Assembly (NCBI GenBank): GCA_964648485.1
Contig: CAZYOF010000004.1
Location: forward strand, 1-64,000
DNA from: DAIOEK01 sp964648485
GTDB lineage: Bacteria > Chloroflexota > Anaerolineae > Anaerolineales > Anaerolineaceae
Direction of reading: 5' to 3'
DNA length: 64,000 bases
Below are positions 44,133 to 52,466 of the stretch, one piece after another. Position numbers and translations under genes: made by a program. The notes under the pieces were generated by a model. That model made no database searches and was not told the DNA's origin. It saw only the letters and a program-made list of their open reading frames with translations. Each line of letters starts with the position of its first letter. The stretch's first letter is position 1.

Positions 44133-45403
44133 ATATCCTCAGCTAACATATCCAAAAATTCTTTATTGTTTTTGTATTTTACCATGCGCTGCAAGATGGC
44201 TTCAGTTGCAACAGCCGGGTCCATACCTGCGCCTTGTGGTTGCTGCCCAATCATTTGCAGATACATCCGACGCATGAGCCAGACACGGGAAAGTTCTTCT
44301 GCGGACATTAACAAATCATCACGACGGGTAGATGACCGTTCAATATCAATCGCGGGGAATATGCGCCTTTCCTGCAATCTCCGGGAGAGATGCATTTCCA
44401 TATTTCCAGTCCCCTTAAATTCTTCATATACGACGTCATCCAGGCGGCTGCCGGTATCAATTAGTGCTGTGGCAATAATGGTTAAAGACCCGCCTTCTTC
44501 GAGATTACGCGCGGCGCCAAAAAATCGTTTTGGGGGGTAAAGGGCAGAGGGATCCATACCGCCAGATAGTGTTCTACCCGATGGGTTAACAACCAGGTTA
44601 TAAGCCCGAGCCAGGCGGGTAAGAGAATCCATGAGAATAACTACATCTCGGCCAATTTCTACAAGACGTTTTGCCCGTTCAAGTGCAATTTCTGCAGATC
44701 GGACATGGCTGGATACGGGTTCATCAAAGGTGGATGCAACCACTTCTGCTTCAACCGTGCGATCGACATCGGTGACTTCTTCAGGGCGTTCCCCGATCAT
44801 GGTCATGATTAAATGAACTTCAGGATACTGGGCGGAAATTGCGTTGGCGATTTGCTTGAGGATGGTTGTTTTCCCTGCTTTAGGCGGAGAAACGATCATT
44901 CCTCGTTGACCACGTCCAATAGGTGCAACCATATTGATCAATCGGGTGGAAAGGACACCTTTCTCCCCTTCCAGATCAAACCGTTTATTGGGAAATATGG
45001 GGGTCAGTCTTTCAAATTCGGGGCGACTGCGGGCTTCTTCTGCGGGTATGGCGTTAATGCTTTCTACTTTCAGTAAGCCCCAATGCTTCTCTGATTCTCG
45101 CGGCGGACGGACATGTCCAATCACTAGGTCCCCCGAGCGGAGATCGTACCGGCGAAGCTGTGCCTGTGAAACATACACATCATCCGGTCCTACCTGGTAG
45201 TTCTGGCGCAAAAATCCCACGCCTTCACTCATAATTTCCAAAATACCCCCACGAACCTCTAATCCTTCCCGTTCCGCTTCTGCCTGGCGGATTTTCAGGA
45301 TCAGGTTCTCTTTCTTCATTCTCTCCGCTTTGGGGATGTTCATCTCTGTGGCAATAGTACGCAGGGATGCAAGTGGCGAGTTTTCAAGTTCAATGATTTT
45401 CAT
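44129..45403 (-). CDS. rho: Transcription termination factor Rho
   Basis: Hexameric RNA-DNA helicase that ends transcription and competes with coupling to ribosomes. Start MKIIELENSPLASLRTIATE is the N-terminal helical domain. The RNA-binding cold-shock fold covers about 50-125 (ILEIMSEGVGFLR, DVYVSQAQLRRYDLRSGD). The ATPase has Walker A PPKAGKTTILK and Walker B VVILMDSLTRLARAYN. The Q and R loop sequence VNPSGRTLSGGMD is present. The ATG at 45403 is the start that fits the family; a TTG at 45478 would add 25 residues not typical of Rho. Length about 424 residues. Confidence 0.96.
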   Translation of the reverse strand: MKIIELENSPLASLRTIATEMNIPKAERMKKENLILKIRQAEAEREGLEVRGGILEIMSEGVGFLRQNYQVGPDDVYVSQAQLRRYDLRSGDLVIGHVRPPRESEKHWGLLKVESINAIPAEEARSRPEFERLTPIFPNKRFDLEGEKGVLSTRLINMVAPIGRGQRGMIVSPPKAGKTTILKQIANAISAQYPEVHLIMTMIGERPEEVTDVDRTVEAEVVASTFDEPVSSHVRSAEIALERAKRLVEIGRDVVILMDSLTRLARAYNLVVNPSGRTLSGGMDPSALYPPKRFFGAARNLEEGGSLTIIATALIDTGSRLDDVVYEEFKGTGNMEMHLSRRLQERRIFPAIDIERSSTRRDDLLMSAEELSRVWLMRRMYLQMIGQQPQGAGMDPAVATEAILQRMVKYKNNKEFLDMLAEDM

Positions 45404-45633
45404 ATAGACTGTTCTCTGACCTTCAGTTATGTGATGAGAATAGAAATATCCCTGCGGAGATCCGCCTGGGAAAAACAAGCAGTATCAAAAATACAAATAA
45501 TGTGACATTCAGGAAAGTGGTTTAATAGGTTATGGAAAAGGGGAAAACTCTGAATGGAATTCTACTTATTAATGTGGATTATAGCAGATGGCATAATTTC
45601 ATGCAAGCACTATATAGACAGGTAAAATAATGT

Positions 45634-46617
45634 TTAGTACTTCACCCGGCTAATTTTGCCCAATAAATCTAGCCGGTGGGTAGCAATAATCTCCCGTACA
45701 GTACCTGTTAAACCACGCATTACCAGACTGTGTGTTCTGGCAAAACCAGCTTCATAATCTACGCCTCTTAATAATTCCCCATTGGTTATTCCAGTTGCAG
45801 CGAAGAAAAGATCATCCGATGAAACCAGATCATCTATGCTAAGAAATCGATTTAGATCATACCCCATCTCCCTTGCTTTCGCTGCTTCCTCTTCATTTCT
45901 CGCAAATAACTTGCCTTGAATGTTGCCTCCCATACATTTGAGAGCACAAGCAGCAAGAACACCTTCAGGAGTTCCACCGATACCCATCAGTACATCGAGA
46001 CCAGAATCTTTACGGGCAGTCATCATTGCCCCAGCAACATCGCCGTCTGGTAGCATACGGATACGCGCACCACATTGACGCACTTCGCGGATAAGCTCTT
46101 CATGACGTGGGCGATCGAGTATTACAACTGTTATGTCTTCAATTTTTAATGATAAGGCTTTTGCTACCGCGTATAAATTGTCTTTGACCGGAGCTTCAAT
46201 ATCAATCACATCTTTCGCCTCAGGACCAACCGCTAATTTATGCATGTAAACACAGGGCCCGGGGTTAAACATGGTTCCACGTGGAGCGAGCGCCACCGTA
46301 GAAATGGAATTGAGGGCACCATTTGCCAATGGTCGGGTTCCTTCTATAGGATCTACGGCTATATCAACTTTTGGATCCAATCCTGTCCCCAACTTTTCTC
46401 CATTAAAGAGCATCGGAGCTTTATCTTTTTCCCCTTCGCCAATAACTATTACCCCATCCATATCAACCGTATTCAGGACCAGACGCATTGCATCAACAGC
46501 GGCGCCATCTGCTGCTTCTTTATCACCTCTGCCCATAAACCTTGCTGCTGCCAGAGCAGCAGATTCTGTTACACGTACCAGATCCAAAGCCAGATTACGA
46601 GTAGGTTCAAGCGTCAT
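45634..46617 (-). CDS. glpX: Class II fructose-1,6-bisphosphatase
   Basis: Hydrolyses fructose-1,6-bisphosphate to fructose-6-phosphate in gluconeogenesis. The length of 327 residues is normal for GlpX. Motifs are GEGEKDKAPMLF (metal-binding acid), VDPIEGTRPLANG and GIGGTPEGVLAACALKC. GGAG precedes the ATG. It follows cdsA by 31 bases in the same direction and is followed by rho after about 230 bases. Confidence 0.93.
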   Translation of the reverse strand: MTLEPTRNLALDLVRVTESAALAAARFMGRGDKEAADGAAVDAMRLVLNTVDMDGVIVIGEGEKDKAPMLFNGEKLGTGLDPKVDIAVDPIEGTRPLANGALNSISTVALAPRGTMFNPGPCVYMHKLAVGPEAKDVIDIEAPVKDNLYAVAKALSLKIEDITVVILDRPRHEELIREVRQCGARIRMLPDGDVAGAMMTARKDSGLDVLMGIGGTPEGVLAACALKCMGGNIQGKLFARNEEEAAKAREMGYDLNRFLSIDDLVSSDDLFFAATGITNGELLRGVDYEAGFARTHSLVMRGLTGTVREIIATHRLDLLGKISRVKY

Positions 46618-46648
46618 ATCGGCTCCTTACTGTTAAATATAATTGGGC

Positions 46649-47461
46649 TTATTTCCAAAAATAAGTGACCAGATAGAATCCCAGAACCCCAGCCCATATC
46701 CATGAATCGATTCGATCAAATACACCACCATGTCCGGGCAATAAATTGCTGGAATCTTTGGCACCGACCATCCTTTTAAACATACTTTCACCCAAGTCAC
46801 CCAATGGAGTAATTACACCCATTACAAAACCAGTTATTGCCCCACGCAATAGGGTAATGGAAGGAGCATATTGATGAAAAATGGCAGCCATAATTATTCC
46901 GCCCAATACTGCGCCCAAAATACCAGCATAGTAGCCTTCACGAGTCTTTCGAGGGCTTAAACGGGGGGCCAGAGGAGTTTTTCCCCAACGGGACCCGATG
47001 AGGTAGGCGAGTGAATCGCCTGCCCAGGCAGAAGGAAGTACAAGGAAGAACCACCATATACCATCGGGGAGGGATCGCAATGAGATCAGATAAGATCCCA
47101 GCCAACCAATATATAGAATTCCGCCCAGAGTGATACAAAAATCAACGGCTGCCTCTGTACGCCCATTTTCGTACTGCATTAGGTGAAAAGCCATCCCAGC
47201 CATTGTTATCAGTGCTACCAGCTCAGGAGCATATGTGAATTGAAAGAATGACCGTAATAACGCAATAGCAGAAACGCTGATAATGCCCAGTAACTTCCAG
47301 GGTTTCCAGCCGCCTTTTTCGAATAAGTTGCCATATTCCCACACAGATAAGGCAAGGATGAGTGAAAAGAATAAATAGAGGGGAATTCCGCCGATAACTA
47401 CCAGGAACACCCCAACAGGCAATAAGATGGCAATAACCAGCAAACGCTGACCAAGCATCAA
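46649..47461 (-). CDS. cdsA: Phosphatidate cytidylyltransferase
   Basis: Makes CDP-diacylglycerol, the branch point of phospholipid synthesis. A 270-residue protein with about eight membrane segments and the C-terminal signature (GDLGESMFKRMVGAKDSS, LLPGHGGVFDRIDS). The acidic loop AWAGDSLAYLIGSRWG is also present. It overlaps uppS by 4 bases, as in many bacteria. Confidence 0.94.
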   Translation of the reverse strand: MMLGQRLLVIAILLPVGVFLVVIGGIPLYLFFSLILALSVWEYGNLFEKGGWKPWKLLGIISVSAIALLRSFFQFTYAPELVALITMAGMAFHLMQYENGRTEAAVDFCITLGGILYIGWLGSYLISLRSLPDGIWWFFLVLPSAWAGDSLAYLIGSRWGKTPLAPRLSPRKTREGYYAGILGAVLGGIIMAAIFHQYAPSITLLRGAITGFVMGVITPLGDLGESMFKRMVGAKDSSNLLPGHGGVFDRIDSWIWAGVLGFYLVTYFWK

Positions 47462-48216
47462 GGACTCTTCAATTTTTGGTAGGATTGGTTATCCTCTTGT
47501 GATAACCCACCATAGCGCCGGTTACGTTGGCAAAATGATTCGAGGGCAGCTTTTAGTTCATCCCGATTAAAATCTGGCCAGTAAACCGGGGTTATATAAA
47601 GCTCAGAATATGCAGCTTGCCAGATTAAAAAGTTGCTTAAACGCATTTCACCAGAAGTACGAATAACCAGATCTGGATCGGGAATACCCCGGGTAAACAA
47701 ATGTTCTTGAATGATTGTATCGGTAATCTGATTTGCGGGTATACCTTGATTGATGATTTCTTCAACCGCGTGAACTATCTCATCGCGACCGCCATAATTG
47801 AACGCCACGATTACTGTAAGGCGGTTATTGTTTTTAGTAAGCTCTATCGCCGCTTCTACTTTTTTCCGCAATTCATCCGGCAACCGATCCAATCTTCCAA
47901 TATGGCGGAGCTTTACCCCCTCTTTATGCAATTCGGCAAGTTCTTTCTCGATAACACTCTCGAGAATCTTTAATAATCCTTCTACTTCTTCTTTCGGACG
48001 TCCCCAGTTTTCGGTAGAAAAAGCATAGATAGTAAGGTACCTGACACCGAATTCGACACATGCGCGAATAATTTTGCGAAGGTTTTCAGTTCCTGCCTGA
48101 TGTCCGGCAAGCCTGGGTAATCCGCGAGCTTTTGCCCAACGACCGTTACCATCCATGATAATGGCAATATGCTCGGGGATGACTGGTATATCCAAATTAC
48201 CGCGTTTTTTGGGCAT
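47458..48216 (-). CDS. uppS: Undecaprenyl (isoprenyl) diphosphate synthase
   Basis: cis-prenyltransferase making the lipid carrier for peptidoglycan. The signature MDGNGRWAKARGLPRLAGH is near residue 22-40, followed by GVRYLTIYAFSTENWGRP and the C-terminal DLVIRTSGEMRLSNFLIWQ and SELYITPVYWPDF. Length 252 aa is normal. It lies 11 bases after frr and overlaps cdsA. Confidence 0.96.
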   Translation of the reverse strand: MPKKRGNLDIPVIPEHIAIIMDGNGRWAKARGLPRLAGHQAGTENLRKIIRACVEFGVRYLTIYAFSTENWGRPKEEVEGLLKILESVIEKELAELHKEGVKLRHIGRLDRLPDELRKKVEAAIELTKNNNRLTVIVAFNYGGRDEIVHAVEEIINQGIPANQITDTIIQEHLFTRGIPDPDLVIRTSGEMRLSNFLIWQAAYSELYITPVYWPDFNRDELKAALESFCQRNRRYGGLSQEDNQSYQKLKSP

Positions 48217-48227
48217 ATTGGAAGTCT

Positions 48228-48785
48228 TTAGACCTCCATAATTTCTTTTTCTTTTTTCACACCAGCCGCATCAATTTGAGCGATGAATTTATCAGTAAGT
48301 TTTTGTAATTCTTCCTCAGCATATTTCAATTCATCTTCAGAGATCATTTTCTCTTTTTCAAACTCGCGTAAATCCTTAATTAAATCTCTTCGGACGTTTC
48401 GAACCGCAACACGGCTTTCTTCAAGGTGGTTATGAACTACTTTTACTAGTTCACGACGACGTTCTTCGGTAAGAACCGGGAGGTTCAAACGAATCACTTT
48501 ACCATCATTATTGGGTGTCAAGCCCAACTCTGATGTGAGGATAGCGCGCTCAATATTTTTTAGTGATGAGGCATCAAAAGGTTTAATCATCAATTGACGG
48601 GGTTCAGGTACGCTAATACTGGCAAGCTGCATCAAAGGGATGGCTGAGCCATAGTATTCCACAGGGAGACGTTCCACCAAGACAGGGGAAGCCCGACCTG
48701 TGCGAATCGTTGCCAGAGTATCGCCAAGGGCATCGATAGCACCCTTCATACGGGTTTCAGCTTCCTGAATTGTTTCCTTTACCAT
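48228..48785 (-). CDS. frr: Ribosome recycling factor
   Basis: Splits the post-termination ribosome with EF-G. The 185-residue two-domain protein is complete: TRMKGAIDALGDTLATIRTGRASP, YYGSAIPLMQLASISVPEPR and the helical end. GGAGGAGA precedes the ATG by 5 bases. Start of the frr-uppS-cdsA-glpX run. Confidence 0.97.
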   Translation of the reverse strand: MVKETIQEAETRMKGAIDALGDTLATIRTGRASPVLVERLPVEYYGSAIPLMQLASISVPEPRQLMIKPFDASSLKNIERAILTSELGLTPNNDGKVIRLNLPVLTEERRRELVKVVHNHLEESRVAVRNVRRDLIKDLREFEKEKMISEDELKYAEEELQKLTDKFIAQIDAAGVKKEKEIMEV

Positions 48786-48827
48786 GTTCTCCTCCGAAGA
48801 GAATAAATTCAGCTTGTACTAATTTCT

Positions 48828-48833
48828 ATTATA
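48828..48833 (-). promoter_or_regulatory. Candidate -10 box of frr
   Basis: TATAAT on the minus strand 43 bases before the frr ATG, in the 141-base gap that follows pyrH. The -35 region is unclear. It suggests frr has its own promoter. Confidence 0.35.
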
Positions 48834-48926
48834 AGGGATAACCTGAAATTTCTGATTGGTTATGTATTAATGCTTTAGCATTTAGTATTTTCTGCCAGTT
48901 TGATTCAATTAAGAAAAAATGAATAC

Positions 48927-49643
48927 TCAAGCAGCTACGAGCGTACCAACTGGTTGTCCCATAAGAGCAGCTTTAATTTTTTCTTGGTCCCACAGGTTCA
49001 AAACCAATATGGGAAGTTTGTTTTCCATGCAGAGAGATACTGCAGTGCTATCCATTACCTCCAGACGTAAATTTAGCGCATCTATGTAAGTAAGGTTGTC
49101 GAACTTCTTCGCGTTTGGATTTGTCTCAGGATCACTATCATATACGCCATCGACTTTTGTAGCTTTAATAACCACATCAGCCCCAATTTCCATTGCTCGT
49201 AAAGCTGCAGCAGTATCTGTTGAGAAATATGGATTACCCGTTCCACCCCCAAAAATGACCACACGACCCTTTTCGAGATGGCGGATGGCACGCCGTCGGA
49301 TATATGGTTCGGCAACTGCGCGCATTTCAATGGCTGATTGAACGCGAGTCATTACACCCATGCTTTCAAGCGAATCCATTAAGGCAAGCGCATTCATCAC
49401 AGTAGCGAGCATTCCCATATAATCCGCAGTTGCGCGATCCATGCCGCTATCGAGGCCTACCTTCCCGCGCCAAAGATTGCCAGCTCCGATCACGATAGCA
49501 ACATCCACACCCAGTTCACGTACTTCTTTTACGCGGCTGGCAATATCACGTGCTCGCTCCGGGTCAATACCGGAACCATGCATTCCTGAAAGCGCCTCTC
49601 CGCTGAGTTTCAGTAAAATACGGTGATATTTCAGACTTTCCAT
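48927..49643 (-). CDS. pyrH: UMP kinase
   Basis: Phosphorylates UMP to UDP, feeding UTP and UDP-sugars. The 238-residue amino-acid-kinase fold shows RILLKLSGEALSG (phosphate loop), VIGAGNLWRG, DYMGMLATVMNALAL, GGGTGNPYFSTDTAAALRA and KATKVDGVYDSDP. The ATG at 49643 was chosen because GGAGGTGA lies just before it; an earlier start at 49679 lacks support. It is downstream of tsf but separated by a terminator. Confidence 0.95.
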   Translation of the reverse strand: MESLKYHRILLKLSGEALSGMHGSGIDPERARDIASRVKEVRELGVDVAIVIGAGNLWRGKVGLDSGMDRATADYMGMLATVMNALALMDSLESMGVMTRVQSAIEMRAVAEPYIRRRAIRHLEKGRVVIFGGGTGNPYFSTDTAAALRAMEIGADVVIKATKVDGVYDSDPETNPNAKKFDNLTYIDALNLRLEVMDSTAVSLCMENKLPILVLNLWDQEKIKAALMGQPVGTLVAA

Positions 49644-49734
49644 CTGCTCACCTCCTGTGAGTATTATACAAAAGAACAAAAATAGTAATTGTTTCTATTT
49701 GAACAACTAGCTATATCTCACTCATAATTACAGG

Positions 49735-49764
49735 CAAAAAAAAGCCAACCGCAAGGTTGGCTTT
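49735..49764 (-). terminator. Intrinsic terminator after tsf
   Basis: AAAGCCAACC (49741-49750) pairs with GGTTGGCTTT (49755-49764) with a GCAA/TTGC tetraloop. On the minus strand it ends in a run of T residues. It closes the rpsB-tsf unit. Confidence 0.9.
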
Positions 49765-49772
49765 TTGAAATC

Positions 49773-50378
49773 TTAGTCTTGTGTGCTTTCGCCGAGTTCC
49801 CATCGGACAAAACGCCGGACAACGATGTTTTCGCCCATACTGACAACTGCTTCATTAATCAATTGTTGAACAGTCATCCCTTCATCGCGGACATATGGTT
49901 GCCGGAGAAGTACGACTTCATTCTTGAACTTTTCAAGAGCGCCTTCTACGATCTTGGGAATAATATTCTCAGGTTTTCCTTCCTCGCGAAATTTTGTTGA
50001 TGCAATCTGGCTTTCGTGCTCGAGTACATCAGCAGGAATATCTTCTTCTTTAATGTATTGTGGTGCGCTTGCCGCAATCTGTAAGGCAAGTTCATGAGCG
50101 AGTTTACGGAATGGTTCTGATCGGCCTACAAAATCTGTTTCGCTGTTCAGCTCAAGCATTACGCCAACCCGTCCATTGCCGTGAGAGTAAAGTTCGACAA
50201 CACCATCAGAAGCTGCGCGATCTGCTCGTTTTGCGGCTGTCGCAAGACCTTTTTCTCGAAGATAATCTACGGCTTTCTTATAATCTCCGTCAGAAGCCTG
50301 CAGGGCTTTGCGGCAATCCAAAACACCAGCGTGAGTTGCTTCGCGCAATTGTTTAATCATCTCAGTTGAAATTTCCAT
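49773..50378 (-). CDS. tsf: Translation elongation factor Ts
   Basis: GDP/GTP exchange factor for EF-Tu. The N-terminal UBA domain has MIKQLREATHAGVLDCRKAL and the EF-Tu contact TDFVGR lies in ELNSETDFVGRSE. At 201 residues it is a short EF-Ts as in cyanobacteria and Thermus, lacking the coiled-coil subdomain. It lies 30 bases after rpsB, the normal order. Confidence 0.96.
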   Translation of the reverse strand: MEISTEMIKQLREATHAGVLDCRKALQASDGDYKKAVDYLREKGLATAAKRADRAASDGVVELYSHGNGRVGVMLELNSETDFVGRSEPFRKLAHELALQIAASAPQYIKEEDIPADVLEHESQIASTKFREEGKPENIIPKIVEGALEKFKNEVVLLRQPYVRDEGMTVQQLINEAVVSMGENIVVRRFVRWELGESTQD

Positions 50379-50408
50379 ATCTATCCTATCCTGTAAAAAT
50401 CGTAATAA

Positions 50409-51332
50409 TTATGCTTCTTCGGTATCAGTGCTGGCTGTTTCTGCAACATCGCTGGCATCTTCTACGGCTGCATCAACGGCATCATTTTCTGTTTCGTCTT
50501 TGGTTGCTTCTATGGTGGGACCAAGTTTGGCAAGGGTTGATGCGCCTAGCAGTTCTTCATCTGCCAGGTCATCTTCAACTTCAATGACGGTGCGGCGGGG
50601 TGTGGATTCAACCACTTCTTGTGCTGCTTCTTCAGCGAATTCATCTTTACGAGCAGCCTTACCTTCAATGGCGGCATCAGCAATTTTTGCTACCATTAAT
50701 TTAATGGCACGAATGGCATCATCATTGGAGGGGATAACATAATCCACGCCGCCGGGGTTGCAGTTAGTATCGACCATGGCAATCACGGGGATACCCAGAA
50801 GGTTAGCTTCATGGATTGCAGTATCTTCACGAGAAACATCAACAACAAAGAGAAGTTCTGGTGTACGTTTCATATTACGAACACCACTGAGGTGAATCTC
50901 AAGGCGATTGATTTCACGATTGATGAGAAGGATTTCTTTTTTGGTAAGTCCACCATAATCATCCGAATCGCGCATTTTTGATAATTTTTCAAGTTCGCTG
51001 ATGCGCTGGTACATGGTTGACCAGTTGGTAAGCATACCGCCCAGCCAGCGTTCGGTAACGTAGGGCATTCCGCAGCGAATGGCTTCTTCGCGGACGGTTT
51101 CCTGTGCCTGGCGCTTGGTACCGACAAATAAAACCTGTCCGCCACCGGCTACGGTATCGCGGACAAGATTGTATGCAGTTGTCAGGCATTTGACGGTTTG
51201 CTGCAGATCAATAATATGAATACCATTGCGTTCGGTGAAAATGAACGGACGCATGCGGGGATCCCATTTATTGGTGCGGTGGCCAAAGTGAACACCACTT
51301 TCCAAAAGGGCTTTCATGGAAATAACGGACAT
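50409..51332 (-). CDS. rpsB: Ribosomal protein S2 with acidic C-terminal extension
   Basis: Small-subunit protein S2, required for S1 binding. The family pattern is clear: ALLESGVHFGHRTNKWDPRM, FVGTKRQAQETV, RWLGGMLTN and IPVIAMVDTNCNPGGVDYVIPSNDDA. Residues after about 225 form an unusual Glu/Asp/Thr/Ala-rich tail (for example TASTDTEEA at the end) with no counterpart in E. coli S2. 307 residues against a usual 230-260. A leader of about 120 bases separates it from an extended -10 promoter. Confidence 0.96.
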   Translation of the reverse strand: MSVISMKALLESGVHFGHRTNKWDPRMRPFIFTERNGIHIIDLQQTVKCLTTAYNLVRDTVAGGGQVLFVGTKRQAQETVREEAIRCGMPYVTERWLGGMLTNWSTMYQRISELEKLSKMRDSDDYGGLTKKEILLINREINRLEIHLSGVRNMKRTPELLFVVDVSREDTAIHEANLLGIPVIAMVDTNCNPGGVDYVIPSNDDAIRAIKLMVAKIADAAIEGKAARKDEFAEEAAQEVVESTPRRTVIEVEDDLADEELLGASTLAKLGPTIEATKDETENDAVDAAVEDASDVAETASTDTEEA

Positions 51333-51462
51333 AGTAGCTCCTTCGCGTTATGCCTCCGGTTTCGTCACCCCCGGCTGTAACTCTCATGATTGAAAGCACG
51401 CTCAGTCAGGTCGGAAACCGTGTGAAATAGGTACTCTTACGGAAAACCGCAAGGCGGTAGCT

Positions 51463-51471
51463 ATTATAACA
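51463..51471 (-). promoter_or_regulatory. Extended -10 promoter of rpsB-tsf
   Basis: TGTTATAAT on the minus strand. The transcript would have a leader of roughly 120 bases (51333-51456) with a short GC-rich hairpin (ACCGC, GCGGT) and ending in a GAAGGAG ribosome-binding site. Such leaders serve S2 feedback control in some bacteria; here this is inference only. Confidence 0.5.
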
Positions 51472-51537
51472 CGGAATTTTATGACTGAAATACGTAATAA
51501 TATTACCCGGGTTTATTCAAGATGGCTCGGATGGGTT

Positions 51538-52452
51538 TTAAGATTTCAACCAATCAGTAAGCGAATTCCAGAACTCGAAACAAATCTGCTCTTCATTTGT
51601 ATTTTGGGTATCCAGAAACAAATGGTTGCAATTACTCAAGCGTTTCATTTTCCTTATCCGGGTATCTAATGCTGCACTTTCATATAGCATCATACTCTCT
51701 TCTATCGGAACCCATTCATCGACTTCGCCATATAAAAATAAGACCTTCGAATGCACTTGTGACCAGATTGCGAGAGGATCATAATCCAATTCCAGAGCCC
51801 ATTTGGAGTCTGATACAGATAAAGGTAAGAGTCCATCCCCGGGAAGAAAGCATAATCTAAACCAGGGCTCTTTGGAAAAATAATCTATAAAAAGCTGCAG
51901 TTCTTGTCTGCCGATCCCAGTCCGATAGTAATCATCCACCTTCCAGCGCAGGGTACGGGCAAGGTCTAATACATCTCTTCCATATCCGGCTGCTTGCAGA
52001 GCATTAAATGCAGCATAGGTCATCTGTTCGGAAGGGGATACACCGCAAGCAGAACCCAGAATCAGAGAATCAATTACAGCGCCATGTGCTACAGCAATAG
52101 GCGCAATCCAGCCGCCCTGGCTGATACCCATAAGGTGTATACCAGATATATCGATATTCATTTTTCGGATTGAATCTACTGCTGCAACAACATCATCTGC
52201 AAAGAGAGAGAAATCAGCTGTATCGAAATTGCCGCCTGATGATCCTGATCCTCGTCTATCAAATACACTAAATCCGATTCCTCGCATGGGAAGCTGCCGG
52301 ATGAAATGGTTATAGTAAGAACAGGAACGTTCAGGCTGATTGGCTGGATGAACCATCAAAATCAATGGATACGGTCGGGCTGAAAATGGTAGCCAGCAAG
52401 ACCCGGACAATATAGTTCCATGAGAGGTAAAACAAAAATCTTTACAAATCAT
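51538..52452 (-). CDS. Alpha/beta hydrolase (dienelactone hydrolase/peptidase-like)
   Basis: A 304-residue cytoplasmic alpha/beta hydrolase. The oxyanion strand is LILMVHPANQPERS, the GXSXG elbow is GISQGG (Ser near 119), the Asp is in LFLYGEVDEWVPI and the His lies in SNCNHLFLDTQN. RRGSGSSGG follows the family pattern of S9-like hydrolases. It starts 14 bases after the MTHFR-like gene, so the two are probably cotranscribed; a functional link is not evident. Confidence 0.85.
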   Translation of the reverse strand: MICKDFCFTSHGTILSGSCWLPFSARPYPLILMVHPANQPERSCSYYNHFIRQLPMRGIGFSVFDRRGSGSSGGNFDTADFSLFADDVVAAVDSIRKMNIDISGIHLMGISQGGWIAPIAVAHGAVIDSLILGSACGVSPSEQMTYAAFNALQAAGYGRDVLDLARTLRWKVDDYYRTGIGRQELQLFIDYFSKEPWFRLCFLPGDGLLPLSVSDSKWALELDYDPLAIWSQVHSKVLFLYGEVDEWVPIEESMMLYESAALDTRIRKMKRLSNCNHLFLDTQNTNEEQICFEFWNSLTDWLKS

Positions 52453-52466
52453 ACTCTGGTTGGTTT

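Noticed and set aside
45403..45478. TTG at 45478 as rho start
   Set aside because: The 25 extra residues do not fit the family, and MKIIELENS is a normal Rho start.
48869..48885. Small AATGC/GCATT hairpin after pyrH as terminator
   Set aside because: Only 5 bp with an AT-rich stem; too weak to call.
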